Part shown: piece after piece, positions 1 to 6,426 of the stretch
How the letters are laid out: every line of letters begins with the position of its first letter
Position numbering within the stretch: the first letter of the stretch is position 1
Assembly (NCBI GenBank): GCA_947306605.1
Contig: CAMZHB010000082.1
Location: 1 to 7,294 of the forward strand
Length of the DNA: 7,294 bases
DNA from: an uncultured Prevotellaceae bacterium
GTDB lineage: Bacteria > Bacteroidota > Bacteroidia > Bacteroidales > Bacteroidaceae
Direction: 5' to 3'
The notes under the pieces: generated by a model
What the model was told of the DNA's origin: nothing
Seen by the model: only the letters and a program-made list of their open reading frames with translations
Databases searched by the model: none
Made by a program: the position numbers and the translations under genes

Positions 1-2
1 GT

Positions 3-34
3 ATTGCAAAGACGGGAATATCGGTGTAACTTTG
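3..34 (+). promoter_or_regulatory. Bacteroidetes-type promoter of feoAB
   Basis: The -7 element TAACTTTG lies at 27-34 and matches TAnnTTTG exactly. A -33 element with one mismatch (ATTG) lies at 3-6, leaving a 20-base spacer, which is within the usual range. Transcription would begin a few bases after 34. That leaves almost no leader for the GTG at 45 and supports the ATG at 57 as the start of feoAB. No Shine-Dalgarno sequence is evident, as is common in this phylum. The call rests on sequence match alone. Confidence 0.65.
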
Positions 35-36
35 CA
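5..36. repeat. 7-bp inverted repeat across the feoAB promoter
   Basis: TGCAAAG at 5-11 and CTTTGCA at 30-36 are perfect reverse complements separated by 18 bases. The left arm abuts the -33 element and the right arm covers most of the -7 element. A regulator bound here would block RNA polymerase, but CTTTGCA also occurs simply because TTTGC is common at the -7 element. It does not resemble a classical Fur box. Operator function is a guess. Confidence 0.3.
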
Positions 37-56
37 GTCGGAAAGTGAAAGTCAAG

Positions 57-2636
57 ATGAAGCTTTCGGAATTGAAGACAGGCGAGCGTGCGGTCATCGT
101 GAAGGTGGCCGGTCACGGCGGTTTCCGCAAACGTATTGTGGAAATGGGTTTCATTAAGGGTCGCACGGTGGAGACGTTGCTGAACGCTCCGCTGCAGGAC
201 CCGGTGAAATATCACGTGATGGGTTACGAGGTGTCGCTGCGCCGCGCCGAGGCTTCGATGATAGAGGTGGCGCCCTACTCCATGCAGAAGGATGCGGACG
301 ACACGACGGGCACTGCCCCGCTGATGGAGGAGGTGGAGCGCGATGTGCGGGAGGCTTACCTTCGGCAGCGCCGCACGATCAACGTGGCCCTGGTGGGTAA
401 TCCGAACTGCGGCAAGACGTCGCTCTTCAATTATGCCAGCGGTGCCCATGCCCGGGTGGGAAACTACAGCGGGGTGACGGTGGACGCCACGGAGGCGCAT
501 GCCCATTTCGAAGGCTACGACTTCAATCTCATCGACCTGCCCGGCACGTATTCGCTGTCGGCCTACAGTCCGGAGGAACTCTACGTGCGCCGCCACATCA
601 TCGACCGCACGCCGGACATCATCATCAATGTCATCGACTCGCACAATCTGGAGCGTAACCTGTATCTGACGACGCAACTCATCGACATGAACCAGCGCAT
701 GGTGTGCGCCCTGAACATGTATGACGAGTTTGAGCAGCGCGGCGACCAACTGGACATAGACTGTCTGAGCACGTTGTTCGGCGTGCCTATGGTGCCGACG
801 TCGTTCAAGACGGGCCGCGGGGTGGACCTGCTCTTCCACGTGATCATCAACATGTATGAGGGCGTGGACTACGTGGACGCCGAGGGACGCATCAATCCCG
901 AGGTGGCCCGCGAAATCAGGGAGTGGCACGACACGTATGTGAAGCGTAAGGAGACGGTGACGCCGGCCTGTCCGCATTGCGGCAAGAACAGTTGCAAGGG
1001 TTGCCCTGCCGCCGCTCACAATCACCTGGAGGATTTCGCCGCGGGCGACCGTCCGGTGAAGCACTATTACCGCCACATACACATCAACCACGGGCAATAC
1101 GTGGAGACGGGCATCGACACGGTGAAGGCCGTGTTGCAACGCGACGAACAGATACGTCACCGCTACTCGACACGTTATCTGGCCATCAAACTGCTGGAAA
1201 ACGACAGTGAGGTGCAGCAACTGGTGAAGACGTTCGCCCACGCGGCCGACATAGAGGCGGCCGTGAGGCGGGCACAGCAACAGATAGAACGCGACACGCA
1301 CGAGGACTCGGAAACGGCGGTGATGAACGCCAAGTACGGGTTCATACACGGGGCACTGAAGGAGGCGGAGTTCAGCGAGGGAAACAAGAAGGACACGTAC
1401 CGCATGACACACTTTCTGGACGACGTGTTCTCGAACCGCTATGTGGGCTTCCCCATCTTTTTCCTGCTGCTGTTCCTGATGTTCGAGACGACGTTCGTGC
1501 TGGGCCAATATCCTATGGACTGGATTGACGCCGGCGTGGCGTGGCTGGGGCGCTGGTTGGGCACGACATTACCCGATGGCGTGGTGAAGGACATGCTGGT
1601 GGACGGCGTCGTGGGCGGTGTGGGCAGCGTCATCATTTTCCTGCCGCAGATACTCATCCTTTACCTGTTTATATCGTTCATGGAAGACTCTGGCTACATG
1701 GCCCGGGCGGCTTTCATCATGGACAAACTTATGCACAAGATGGGACTGCACGGCAAGTCGTTCATCCCGCTCATCATGGGTTTCGGCTGCAACGTGCCCG
1801 CCGTGATGGCCACGAGGACCATCGAGAGCCGGCGCTCACGCCTCATCACGATGCTCATCCTGCCCTTCATGAGTTGTTCGGCACGCTTGCCCATCTACAT
1901 CATGATAACGGGCACGTTCTTCGCTCTGAAGTACCGGTCGCTGGTGATGATTTCGCTCTATGTCGTAGGCATCGTGATGTCGGTCATCGTGAGCCGTCTG
2001 ATGAGCCGTTTCGTCATCCGCGGCGAGGACACGCCCTTCGTGATGGAACTGCCTCCTTACCGCTGGCCCACCGCCAAGGCCATAGGTCGACATACGTGGG
2101 AAAAGGGTAAGGAATATCTCAAAAAGATGGGAGGCATCATTCTCGTGGCCAGTCTTGTGGTTTGGGCGCTGGGTTACTTCCCCCACAACAACGCGCTCTC
2201 CAGTCAGGAGCAACAAGAACAAAGCTACATCGGCCGTCTGGGTCAGACCATCGAACCGGTGTTCCGGCCTCAGGGCTTCAATTGGAAACTTGACGTGAGC
2301 CTTATTGCCGGTGTGGGAGCCAAGGAGATTGTCGCTTCCACCATGGGTGTGATTTATGCTGACGACGACAGTTTTGGCGACGATGCGTCGTACAGCGATA
2401 ACGGCGAGAAGTACACTAGGCTGCGCTCCCAAATGATCAAGGACGGCATGACACCGCTCACGGCTTACTGCTACCTGCTCTTCATTCTGCTCTACTTCCC
2501 CTGTCTGGCCACCATCGTTGCCATCAAGAACGAAACAGGGTCGTGGCGCTGGGCTGTGTTTGCTGCCACTTACACAACGTTGGTGGCTTGGGTGGTGTCG
2601 GCGGTGGTGTATCAAATAGGCTGTTTGTTCCCCTAA
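57..2636 (+). CDS. feoB: Fused FeoA-FeoB ferrous iron transporter
   Basis: Inner-membrane Fe(II) importer with its SH3-like FeoA partner fused at the N-terminus, as is common in Bacteroidetes. Numbering from the ATG at 57 (859 aa): FeoA domain about 1-73; G-domain from about 107 with G1 GNPNCGKTS (114-122), G2 Thr in GVTVD (141), G3 DLPG (160-163), G4 NMYD (220-223) and a G5-like PTSFK near 247-251. A soluble linker of about 270-455 carries a CPHCG...CKGC insertion (Cys305, 308, 313, 316) followed by a His-rich stretch. The membrane part from about 462 to the end contains the conserved gate motifs GCNVPAVMATR (577-587) and LPFMSCSARLP (602-612), then GVGAKEIVAST (752-762) and FPCLAT near 814-819. 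An in-frame GTG at 45 would add four residues, but it sits too close to the promoter and the conserved FeoA start fits ATG 57. The reading frame is intact. No FeoC gene is seen nearby. Confidence 0.96.
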   Translation: MKLSELKTGERAVIVKVAGHGGFRKRIVEMGFIKGRTVETLLNAPLQDPVKYHVMGYEVSLRRAEASMIEVAPYSMQKDADDTTGTAPLMEEVERDVREAYLRQRRTINVALVGNPNCGKTSLFNYASGAHARVGNYSGVTVDATEAHAHFEGYDFNLIDLPGTYSLSAYSPEELYVRRHIIDRTPDIIINVIDSHNLERNLYLTTQLIDMNQRMVCALNMYDEFEQRGDQLDIDCLSTLFGVPMVPTSFKTGRGVDLLFHVIINMYEGVDYVDAEGRINPEVAREIREWHDTYVKRKETVTPACPHCGKNSCKGCPAAAHNHLEDFAAGDRPVKHYYRHIHINHGQYVETGIDTVKAVLQRDEQIRHRYSTRYLAIKLLENDSEVQQLVKTFAHAADIEAAVRRAQQQIERDTHEDSETAVMNAKYGFIHGALKEAEFSEGNKKDTYRMTHFLDDVFSNRYVGFPIFFLLLFLMFETTFVLGQYPMDWIDAGVAWLGRWLGTTLPDGVVKDMLVDGVVGGVGSVIIFLPQILILYLFISFMEDSGYMARAAFIMDKLMHKMGLHGKSFIPLIMGFGCNVPAVMATRTIESRRSRLITMLILPFMSCSARLPIYIMITGTFFALKYRSLVMISLYVVGIVMSVIVSRLMSRFVIRGEDTPFVMELPPYRWPTAKAIGRHTWEKGKEYLKKMGGIILVASLVVWALGYFPHNNALSSQEQQEQSYIGRLGQTIEPVFRPQGFNWKLDVSLIAGVGAKEIVASTMGVIYADDDSFGDDASYSDNGEKYTRLRSQMIKDGMTPLTAYCYLLFILLYFPCLATIVAIKNETGSWRWAVFAATYTTLVAWVVSAVVYQIGCLFP

Positions 2637-2648
2637 ATAGATGGAAGG

Positions 2649-2855
2649 ATGGGTAAACCGAAATACAAAAAGCACTGGCACGACCGCATGGTAATCACCG
2701 TGGACGACTACATCAAGGCGGCCAAACGCGGCCAACGGGAGGCTGAACAGGAACAACGGGGACCCGGGTTCCATAGCAGCGACCGCGCCCACCGTAACCG
2801 CAAAATGTATTGTCGCAAACAAAAACACCGTCACCGCGACGAGGAGCGTTGGTAA
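2649..2855 (+). CDS. Small basic hypothetical protein downstream of feoAB
   Basis: 68 residues, not recognised as a named family. It starts 12 bases after the feoAB stop on the same strand, so it is probably co-transcribed and perhaps translationally coupled; GGAAGG at 2643-2648 touches the ATG, too close for a normal ribosome-binding site. The protein is strongly basic, with about 20 Lys/Arg against 10 Asp/Glu plus six His and one Cys. It has no signal peptide or membrane segment. The first third, with VITVDDYIKAAKRGQREAE at about 15-33, looks like a short ordered helix; the C-terminal half, ending RKQKHRHRDEERW, is low-complexity and charged. It could bind nucleic acid or ribosomes, or serve the transporter from the cytosol. 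That it is a real gene is supported by position and strand rather than homology. Confidence 0.6.
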   Translation: MGKPKYKKHWHDRMVITVDDYIKAAKRGQREAEQEQRGPGFHSSDRAHRNRKMYCRKQKHRHRDEERW

Positions 2856-2864
2856 GACGGGTTG

Positions 2865-2908
2865 CAAAAACAAACGTGACGCGACTTTTTTTGAAACGTT
2901 TGTTTTTG
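2865..2908. repeat. 13-bp perfect inverted repeat before the esterase promoter
   Basis: CAAAAACAAACGT at 2865-2877 is the exact reverse complement of 2896-2908, with an 18-base spacer that includes a run of seven T. The right arm ends in TTTTTG and contains the -33 TTTG of the next promoter (2905-2908). It may be a weak, A/T-rich terminator for the feoAB unit, an operator for the esterase gene, or both. The stem is poor in G+C and the T-run sits in the loop rather than after the stem, so it is not a canonical terminator. Confidence 0.55.
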
Positions 2909-2935
2909 GCGGAATCATCAAAATTTGTACCTTTG
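2905..2935 (+). promoter_or_regulatory. Bacteroidetes-type promoter of the esterase gene
   Basis: TTTG at 2905-2908, a 19-base spacer, and TACCTTTG at 2928-2935 fit the phylum consensus at every defined position. Transcription would start about 4-8 bases beyond 2935, so the ATG at 2947 would have almost no leader and the ATG at 2959 a short one. A separate promoter suggests the esterase is not simply part of the feoAB transcript. Confidence 0.75.
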
Positions 2936-2958
2936 CTCTCAGATAAATGCAAAGCAAG

Positions 2959-3771
2959 ATGAGAAAAATCGTGATGTTGGCCTTTTTGTTGGCCTTGCCC
3001 GCTGTGTTGCGGGCTCAGAAAAGTTTTGAATTGCCCCTGTGGACGGGCAGTGAGTTGACTGACGACCGTGCCGATGCACGACTGCTGGTGTTCTTGGCCG
3101 ACAATCCGACGGGGCAGGCAGTGGTGGCCTGTCCGGGCGGTGGCTATAGGTTTCTTTCAATGCAGAATGAAGGCATCTGGTTTGCCCGTCTGTTCAATCC
3201 CAATGGCATCTCGCTGATGGTGCTCAAATACCGTCTGCCCAAGCAGCGCCATACGGTGCCGTTGGAGGATGCCGAGCAGGCCATGCGGCTGGTGCGCAGC
3301 CATGCCGCCGAATGGGGCGTGGACACGGCCAATGTGGGTGTTATGGGCAGCAGTGCCGGAGGTCATCTGGCCACGACGCTGGCCACCCATTACCATTCAA
3401 AGGCCACGCGTCCTGATTTTCAGATTTTGCTCTATCCTGTTGTTACCATGGACAAGACGTTTACCGACATGGGTACGCACGACAATCTGATTGGCAAGGA
3501 TGCTTCGCCTGAAATGGAGGAACTCTACAGCAACGAAAAGCATGTGACCGACGATACACCGCGTGCTTTCATTATTTTCAGTTCAAACGACCGTACGGTA
3601 CCTTTGAAAAACGGCTTCCTTTATGCGCAAGCTATGATTGATCACAAGATTCCCGTTTCGCTCCATGTTTATCCTGACGGTTACCACGGCTTCGGCTACA
3701 ACCCGGACTTCAAGGATGCCGACATCTGGCACAAGGAACTTGTGCGTTGGTTGAAACGTGACGGTAAGTAA
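2959..3771 (+). CDS. Secreted alpha/beta-hydrolase, probable carbohydrate esterase or acetylesterase
   Basis: 270 aa from the ATG at 2959. An in-frame ATG at 2947 lies only 11 bases past the promoter and would put MQSK ahead of the natural signal peptide, so 2959 is preferred. Residues 1-19 (MRK, then a Leu/Ala-rich core, then LRA before Gln20) form a Sec signal peptide, giving a periplasmic or exported enzyme. The fold is that of the Aes/lipase-like esterases (COG0657 type): oxyanion-hole PGGGY at 59-63, nucleophile elbow GSSAG with Ser132, acid Asp211 in SSNDRTVP, and His243 in DGYHGFG. The catalytic triad is complete. Relatives of this size in Bacteroidetes are often labelled acetylxylan esterase or xylanase-associated esterase, but the substrate cannot be read from sequence. 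It converges with the GH92 mannosidase gene, so removal of acyl groups from a glycan is a reasonable but unproven role. Confidence 0.88.
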   Translation: MRKIVMLAFLLALPAVLRAQKSFELPLWTGSELTDDRADARLLVFLADNPTGQAVVACPGGGYRFLSMQNEGIWFARLFNPNGISLMVLKYRLPKQRHTVPLEDAEQAMRLVRSHAAEWGVDTANVGVMGSSAGGHLATTLATHYHSKATRPDFQILLYPVVTMDKTFTDMGTHDNLIGKDASPEMEELYSNEKHVTDDTPRAFIIFSSNDRTVPLKNGFLYAQAMIDHKIPVSLHVYPDGYHGFGYNPDFKDADIWHKELVRWLKRDGK

Positions 3772-3790
3772 AGGCAGCCAATTTTAAGAG

Positions 3791-3836
3791 AACAGAAACG
3801 GCGCTTCAAATGTTTGAAGCGCCGTTTCTGTTTTTT
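3791..3836. terminator. Hairpin terminator between convergent esterase and GH92 genes
   Basis: A perfect 20-bp stem pairs 3791-3810 with 3813-3832 around the centre TG (in RNA the loop would open the last pairs). On the plus strand it is followed by a T-rich tract at 3831-3840, an excellent intrinsic terminator for the esterase, 19 bases after its stop. On the minus strand it begins two bases after the GH92 stop codon, with a weaker tract (CTCTTAAAAT) following, so it probably also ends that transcript. The GH92 stop codon lies inside the plus-strand T-tract. Its core resembles the hairpin at 6279-6312. Confidence 0.92.
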
Positions 3837-6114
3837 ATTTGCGACTTTGTGAATAAGGAGCCGACTCCGGTGACGAGCCCCGTTGTGTGTTTGGCTTGTC
3901 GGTCATGTCGAATTGCAGGCTCATACCACGCTGCAAATCGTCGCGGCGGACGTAGTTCTTGTCATACGTTTTGCCGTTAATCCTGAGTCGGTTCACATAG
4001 CGGTGCTGGTCGCCCTGCCCTTTGGCTTCGATGGTCACACGCTTGCCATTCGGAAGGTGCACGATGATATGGTCAAAATAAGGTGCGCTCAAGGCGTATT
4101 CTCCCGAAGCGGGGCACACGGGATAAAATCCCAAAGCCGAGAAGACGTACCATGCGGAAGTCTGGCCGTTGTCTTCGTCGCCACAGTAGCCGTCGGGAGT
4201 GGCGCGGTAAAGGCGGTTCATCACCTCGCGGGTCCAGTATTGCGTCTTCCACGGTTGGCCGCTCCAGTCGTAAAGATAAATGATGTGTTGGGCGGGCTGG
4301 TTGCCGTGGGCATACTGGCCGAAGTTCATGACCTGCATCTCGCGAATTTCGTGGATGACCTGACGATAGTAACTTTCGTCGAAGTCGGGGGTCTGCACGA
4401 AGAGCGAGTCAAGCATGCGGTTGAAGACATCCTTGCCCCCCATCAGGTCGATGAGCCCTTGCGGGTCGTGGAAGACGGACCAGCTGTAGTGCCAGCCGTT
4501 GCCTTCGGTGAAGACGTCGCCCCATTTGAGCGGGTTGTAGGGTGTGAGGAACGCGCCGTCCTGCTGCCGTCCGCGCATCAGGCGGGTTTCCTTGTCGAAC
4601 AGGTTACGGTAGTTGTAGGCATGCTGACGGTAGGGTTCCAGTTCGCTTTCTGTCCGTCCCAGGGCGCGTCCGAACTGATAGATGCACCAGTCATCGTAAG
4701 CGTATTCCAGTGTACGTGCCGCACTTTCGTTGATACCCACGTCGCAGGGCACATAACCCAGCCGGTTGTAGTGATCGAAGCCGAGGCGTCCCGTGGAGCG
4801 CACTTGGGGATGCACTGCGTTGGCACCGTGGGTAACGGCTTCCCAGAGCAGGTCGGCATCGTAGCCTTTGAGTCCTGCCAGATAAGCGTCGGCCACCACC
4901 GAGGCGGAGTTGTTGCCCACCATGCAGTTGCGATGGCCCGGGCTGGCCCATTCGGGCAGGAAACCACTCTCCCGATACATGTTGGCGAAGCCTTCTTGAA
5001 CGAGAGAGCCTACCTCGGGATAAATCAAATGAAGGAGAGGAAACAGGGCGCGGAACACGTCCCACACGCCGAAGTCGGTGTAGAGGCGTCCCGGTTCCAC
5101 GGTGCCTTTGAACGGGCTGTAGTGGACAGGTTTGCCATGGGCATCCTCTTCGTAGAAACTGCGCGGGAAGAGCAGGGCGCGGTAGAGGCAGGAATAGAAT
5201 GTGCGGGTGTGGTCGATATTGTTGTGGTCCACTTCAATGCGTCCGAGCCAGCGGTTCCATTCGGCGGCTCCGGCCTGCATCACGTCGTCGAACGTGCGCC
5301 GGCCCACCTCGCGCTGCAAGTTGAGCCCGGCCTGTTCGGGACTGATGAACGATGAACCGACGCGGGCAATGACCGGGCCACCCTGTGGCCCGAATCCGAC
5401 GACGGCTTGGGCGTGGTTGCCTTCGACGGCAAGTTTGTCCGTTCCCAGTTGGTCACCGTCGCCCACGGCGGTGTAAGTAAAGGGCCGGTCAAACTGTATC
5501 ACGAAGTAGTTCTTGAAATTCTTTGGCACACCACCGGCGTTGCGCGTGGAGTAACCGATGATTTTGCGTTCTTCGGGAATGATTTTCACGAACGAGCCTT
5601 TATCGTAGGCATCGACGGTGAGATAGGCTTCGCGCCCCTGCTGATAGCTGAAGCGGAACAGGGCGCAGCGCATGGTGGGTGTCAGTTCGGCCGTCACGTT
5701 GTAGTCGGCCAGATAGACTTTATAATAGTAAGGTGTGGCCGTTTCGCCGAAGTGAGAGAACCAACTGGCGCGTTTTTCCTCGTTCGCTTCGGGACGGTCG
5801 GCGGTGGGCATCAGGCTGAAAGCCCCGTAATCGTTGATCCACGGGCTGGGCTGATGGGTTTGTTTCAGTCCGCGCAACTTGTGGTTGGTATAGGTGTACA
5901 TCCACCCGTCGCCATTCTTTCCGGTCTGGGGCGACCAGCTGTTCATCCCCCAGGGCAGGGAGATGTCGGGATAGAGATTGCCCGTGGAAAGTTCAAAACT
6001 GGACAGGGTGCCCACCAGAGGGTTCACGTAGTCCACCGGACCGCCCGTGACGAAAGCCCGCAGCGAGGGCGTCAGGCAGAAGATGAGGAGTAAAGGCAGG
6101 AAACGTCGTTTCAT
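3835..6114 (-). CDS. GH92 exo-alpha-mannosidase, predicted alpha-1,2-specific
   Basis: 759 aa, full length for glycoside hydrolase family 92, a calcium-dependent inverting exo-alpha-mannosidase family abundant in gut Bacteroidetes. Residues 1-20 (MKRR, hydrophobic core, SLRA) are a Sec signal peptide; Cys13 is preceded by Phe, so it is not a lipobox. Family landmarks in order: DYVNPLVGT (28-36), PWGMNSWSPQTG (54-65), GLKQTHQPSPWINDYG (82-97), WGDVFTEGNGWHYSW (531-545), GNQPAQH (604-610) and GDEDNGQTSAWY (645-656). By alignment from memory to Bacteroides thetaiotaomicron BT3990, Glu537 is the catalytic acid (Glu533 there) and Asp646/Asp648 the base pair (Asp642/Asp644). Trp92, His588 and Glu589 match the residues linked to alpha-1,2 specificity (Trp88, His584, Glu585), all at a constant offset of four. 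It probably trims terminal mannose from high-mannose N-glycans or yeast mannan in the periplasm. No SusC/D genes lie beside it in this window. Confidence 0.96.
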   Translation of the reverse strand: MKRRFLPLLLIFCLTPSLRAFVTGGPVDYVNPLVGTLSSFELSTGNLYPDISLPWGMNSWSPQTGKNGDGWMYTYTNHKLRGLKQTHQPSPWINDYGAFSLMPTADRPEANEEKRASWFSHFGETATPYYYKVYLADYNVTAELTPTMRCALFRFSYQQGREAYLTVDAYDKGSFVKIIPEERKIIGYSTRNAGGVPKNFKNYFVIQFDRPFTYTAVGDGDQLGTDKLAVEGNHAQAVVGFGPQGGPVIARVGSSFISPEQAGLNLQREVGRRTFDDVMQAGAAEWNRWLGRIEVDHNNIDHTRTFYSCLYRALLFPRSFYEEDAHGKPVHYSPFKGTVEPGRLYTDFGVWDVFRALFPLLHLIYPEVGSLVQEGFANMYRESGFLPEWASPGHRNCMVGNNSASVVADAYLAGLKGYDADLLWEAVTHGANAVHPQVRSTGRLGFDHYNRLGYVPCDVGINESAARTLEYAYDDWCIYQFGRALGRTESELEPYRQHAYNYRNLFDKETRLMRGRQQDGAFLTPYNPLKWGDVFTEGNGWHYSWSVFHDPQGLIDLMGGKDVFNRMLDSLFVQTPDFDESYYRQVIHEIREMQVMNFGQYAHGNQPAQHIIYLYDWSGQPWKTQYWTREVMNRLYRATPDGYCGDEDNGQTSAWYVFSALGFYPVCPASGEYALSAPYFDHIIVHLPNGKRVTIEAKGQGDQHRYVNRLRINGKTYDKNYVRRDDLQRGMSLQFDMTDKPNTQRGSSPESAPYSQSRK

Positions 6115-6140
6115 TGGTACTTTGTTTTTTGAAATTAAGG

Positions 6141-6148
6141 CAAATATA
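6141..6148 (-). promoter_or_regulatory. -7 element of the GH92 promoter
   Basis: On the minus strand this reads TATATTTG, a full match to TAnnTTTG, 26 bases upstream of the GH92 ATG. Transcription would begin near 6133-6137, giving an A-rich leader of about 20 bases and no Shine-Dalgarno sequence. No TTTG is found 19-21 bases further upstream, so the -33 element is weak or absent, which could mean the promoter depends on an activator. Confidence 0.6.
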
Positions 6149-6186
6149 CGAATTTCTTGACAACAGAGTTGCGATTGACCCGCAAT

Positions 6187-6202
6187 AAAACGGTACGGTT
6201 TT
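6187..6202. promoter_or_regulatory. Imperfect palindrome upstream of the GH92 promoter
   Basis: The plus-strand sequence AAAACGGTACGGTTTT pairs with itself at seven of eight symmetric positions. It lies about 40 bases upstream of the GH92 -7 element, a plausible place for an activator site given the missing -33 element. The same bases can also be read as a direct repeat of ACCGT on the minus strand. There is no binding evidence. Confidence 0.25.
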
Positions 6203-6278
6203 TATCAAAGCATTTTACCCAAAATCCCAGCGTTTCGTAACGCGTTGATATTCAACTGGTGTCAAATGTGGTAAATCC

Positions 6279-6312
6279 GAAGCGGCGTTTCAAAATTTTG
6301 AGACGCCGCTTC
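6279..6312. repeat. Intergenic hairpin related to the 3791-3836 terminator
   Basis: GAAGCGGCGTTTCAAA at 6279-6294 pairs with 6297-6312 around the centre AT; 15 of 16 pairs are Watson-Crick, and the last (T6289 with G6302) is a G-U wobble in a plus-strand RNA but an A-C mismatch in a minus-strand RNA. There is no T-tract on either side, so it is not a canonical intrinsic terminator, although it lies about 115 bases downstream of the polA stop and could assist its termination or protect the 3' end. Its 34-base core matches 27 of 34 positions of the hairpin at 3797-3830. Confidence 0.75.
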
Positions 6313-6426
6313 TGCGCCCCGAAGTCCCACCTTTGAGTCCTAAAATCCGGTCTCCTTTCGGGAATAGTCAAAAATTTGGAGCCTAATTCTTCAACACAGT
6401 GGAATGAGGGGCTTTGTCCGACTGAA

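Larger units (their letters stand above)
6115..6426. other. Intergenic region between polA and the GH92 gene
   Basis: 312 bases separate the polA stop from the GH92 start. Besides the GH92 -7 element, the palindrome and the hairpin, it holds a small GCGTT-TCGT-AACGC inverted repeat at 6230-6243. The part from about 6205 to 6390 has no identifiable gene or RNA. No T-tract terminator for polA is visible. A 72-codon minus-strand frame crosses it from 6470 but overlaps the end of polA and looks non-coding. Confidence 0.6.

Noticed and set aside
45..56. GTG start at 45 for feoAB
   Set aside because: It would leave a leader of only a few bases after the -7 element; ATG 57 begins the conserved FeoA sequence.
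1541..2110. 189-codon plus-strand frame inside feoAB
   Set aside because: A shifted frame of feoAB; its His/Arg/Gly-rich translation is what the alternative frame of a G+C-rich gene gives.
1836..2957. 373-codon minus-strand open frame opposite the end of feoAB and the small ORF
   Set aside because: It overlaps the conserved FeoB membrane domain, and its translation is low-complexity and shows no family resemblance.
2947..2958. ATG start at 2947 for the esterase
   Set aside because: It is only 11 bases past the -7 element, and ATG 2959 gives a standard signal peptide beginning MRK.
3883..5355. 490-codon plus-strand open frame opposite the GH92 gene
   Set aside because: It is an antisense shadow of a gene with clear family motifs along its whole length. 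Its translation is rich in Val, Gly, His and Ala with no recognisable domain, and it has no promoter.
5407..6093. 228-codon plus-strand open frame opposite the 5' part of the GH92 gene
   Set aside because: Antisense shadow with the same codon-bias composition and no motif.
6070..6114. Possible lipoprotein signal at Cys13 of the GH92 protein
   Set aside because: Phe at position -1 does not fit a lipobox; the SLRA site at residue 20 suits signal peptidase I.
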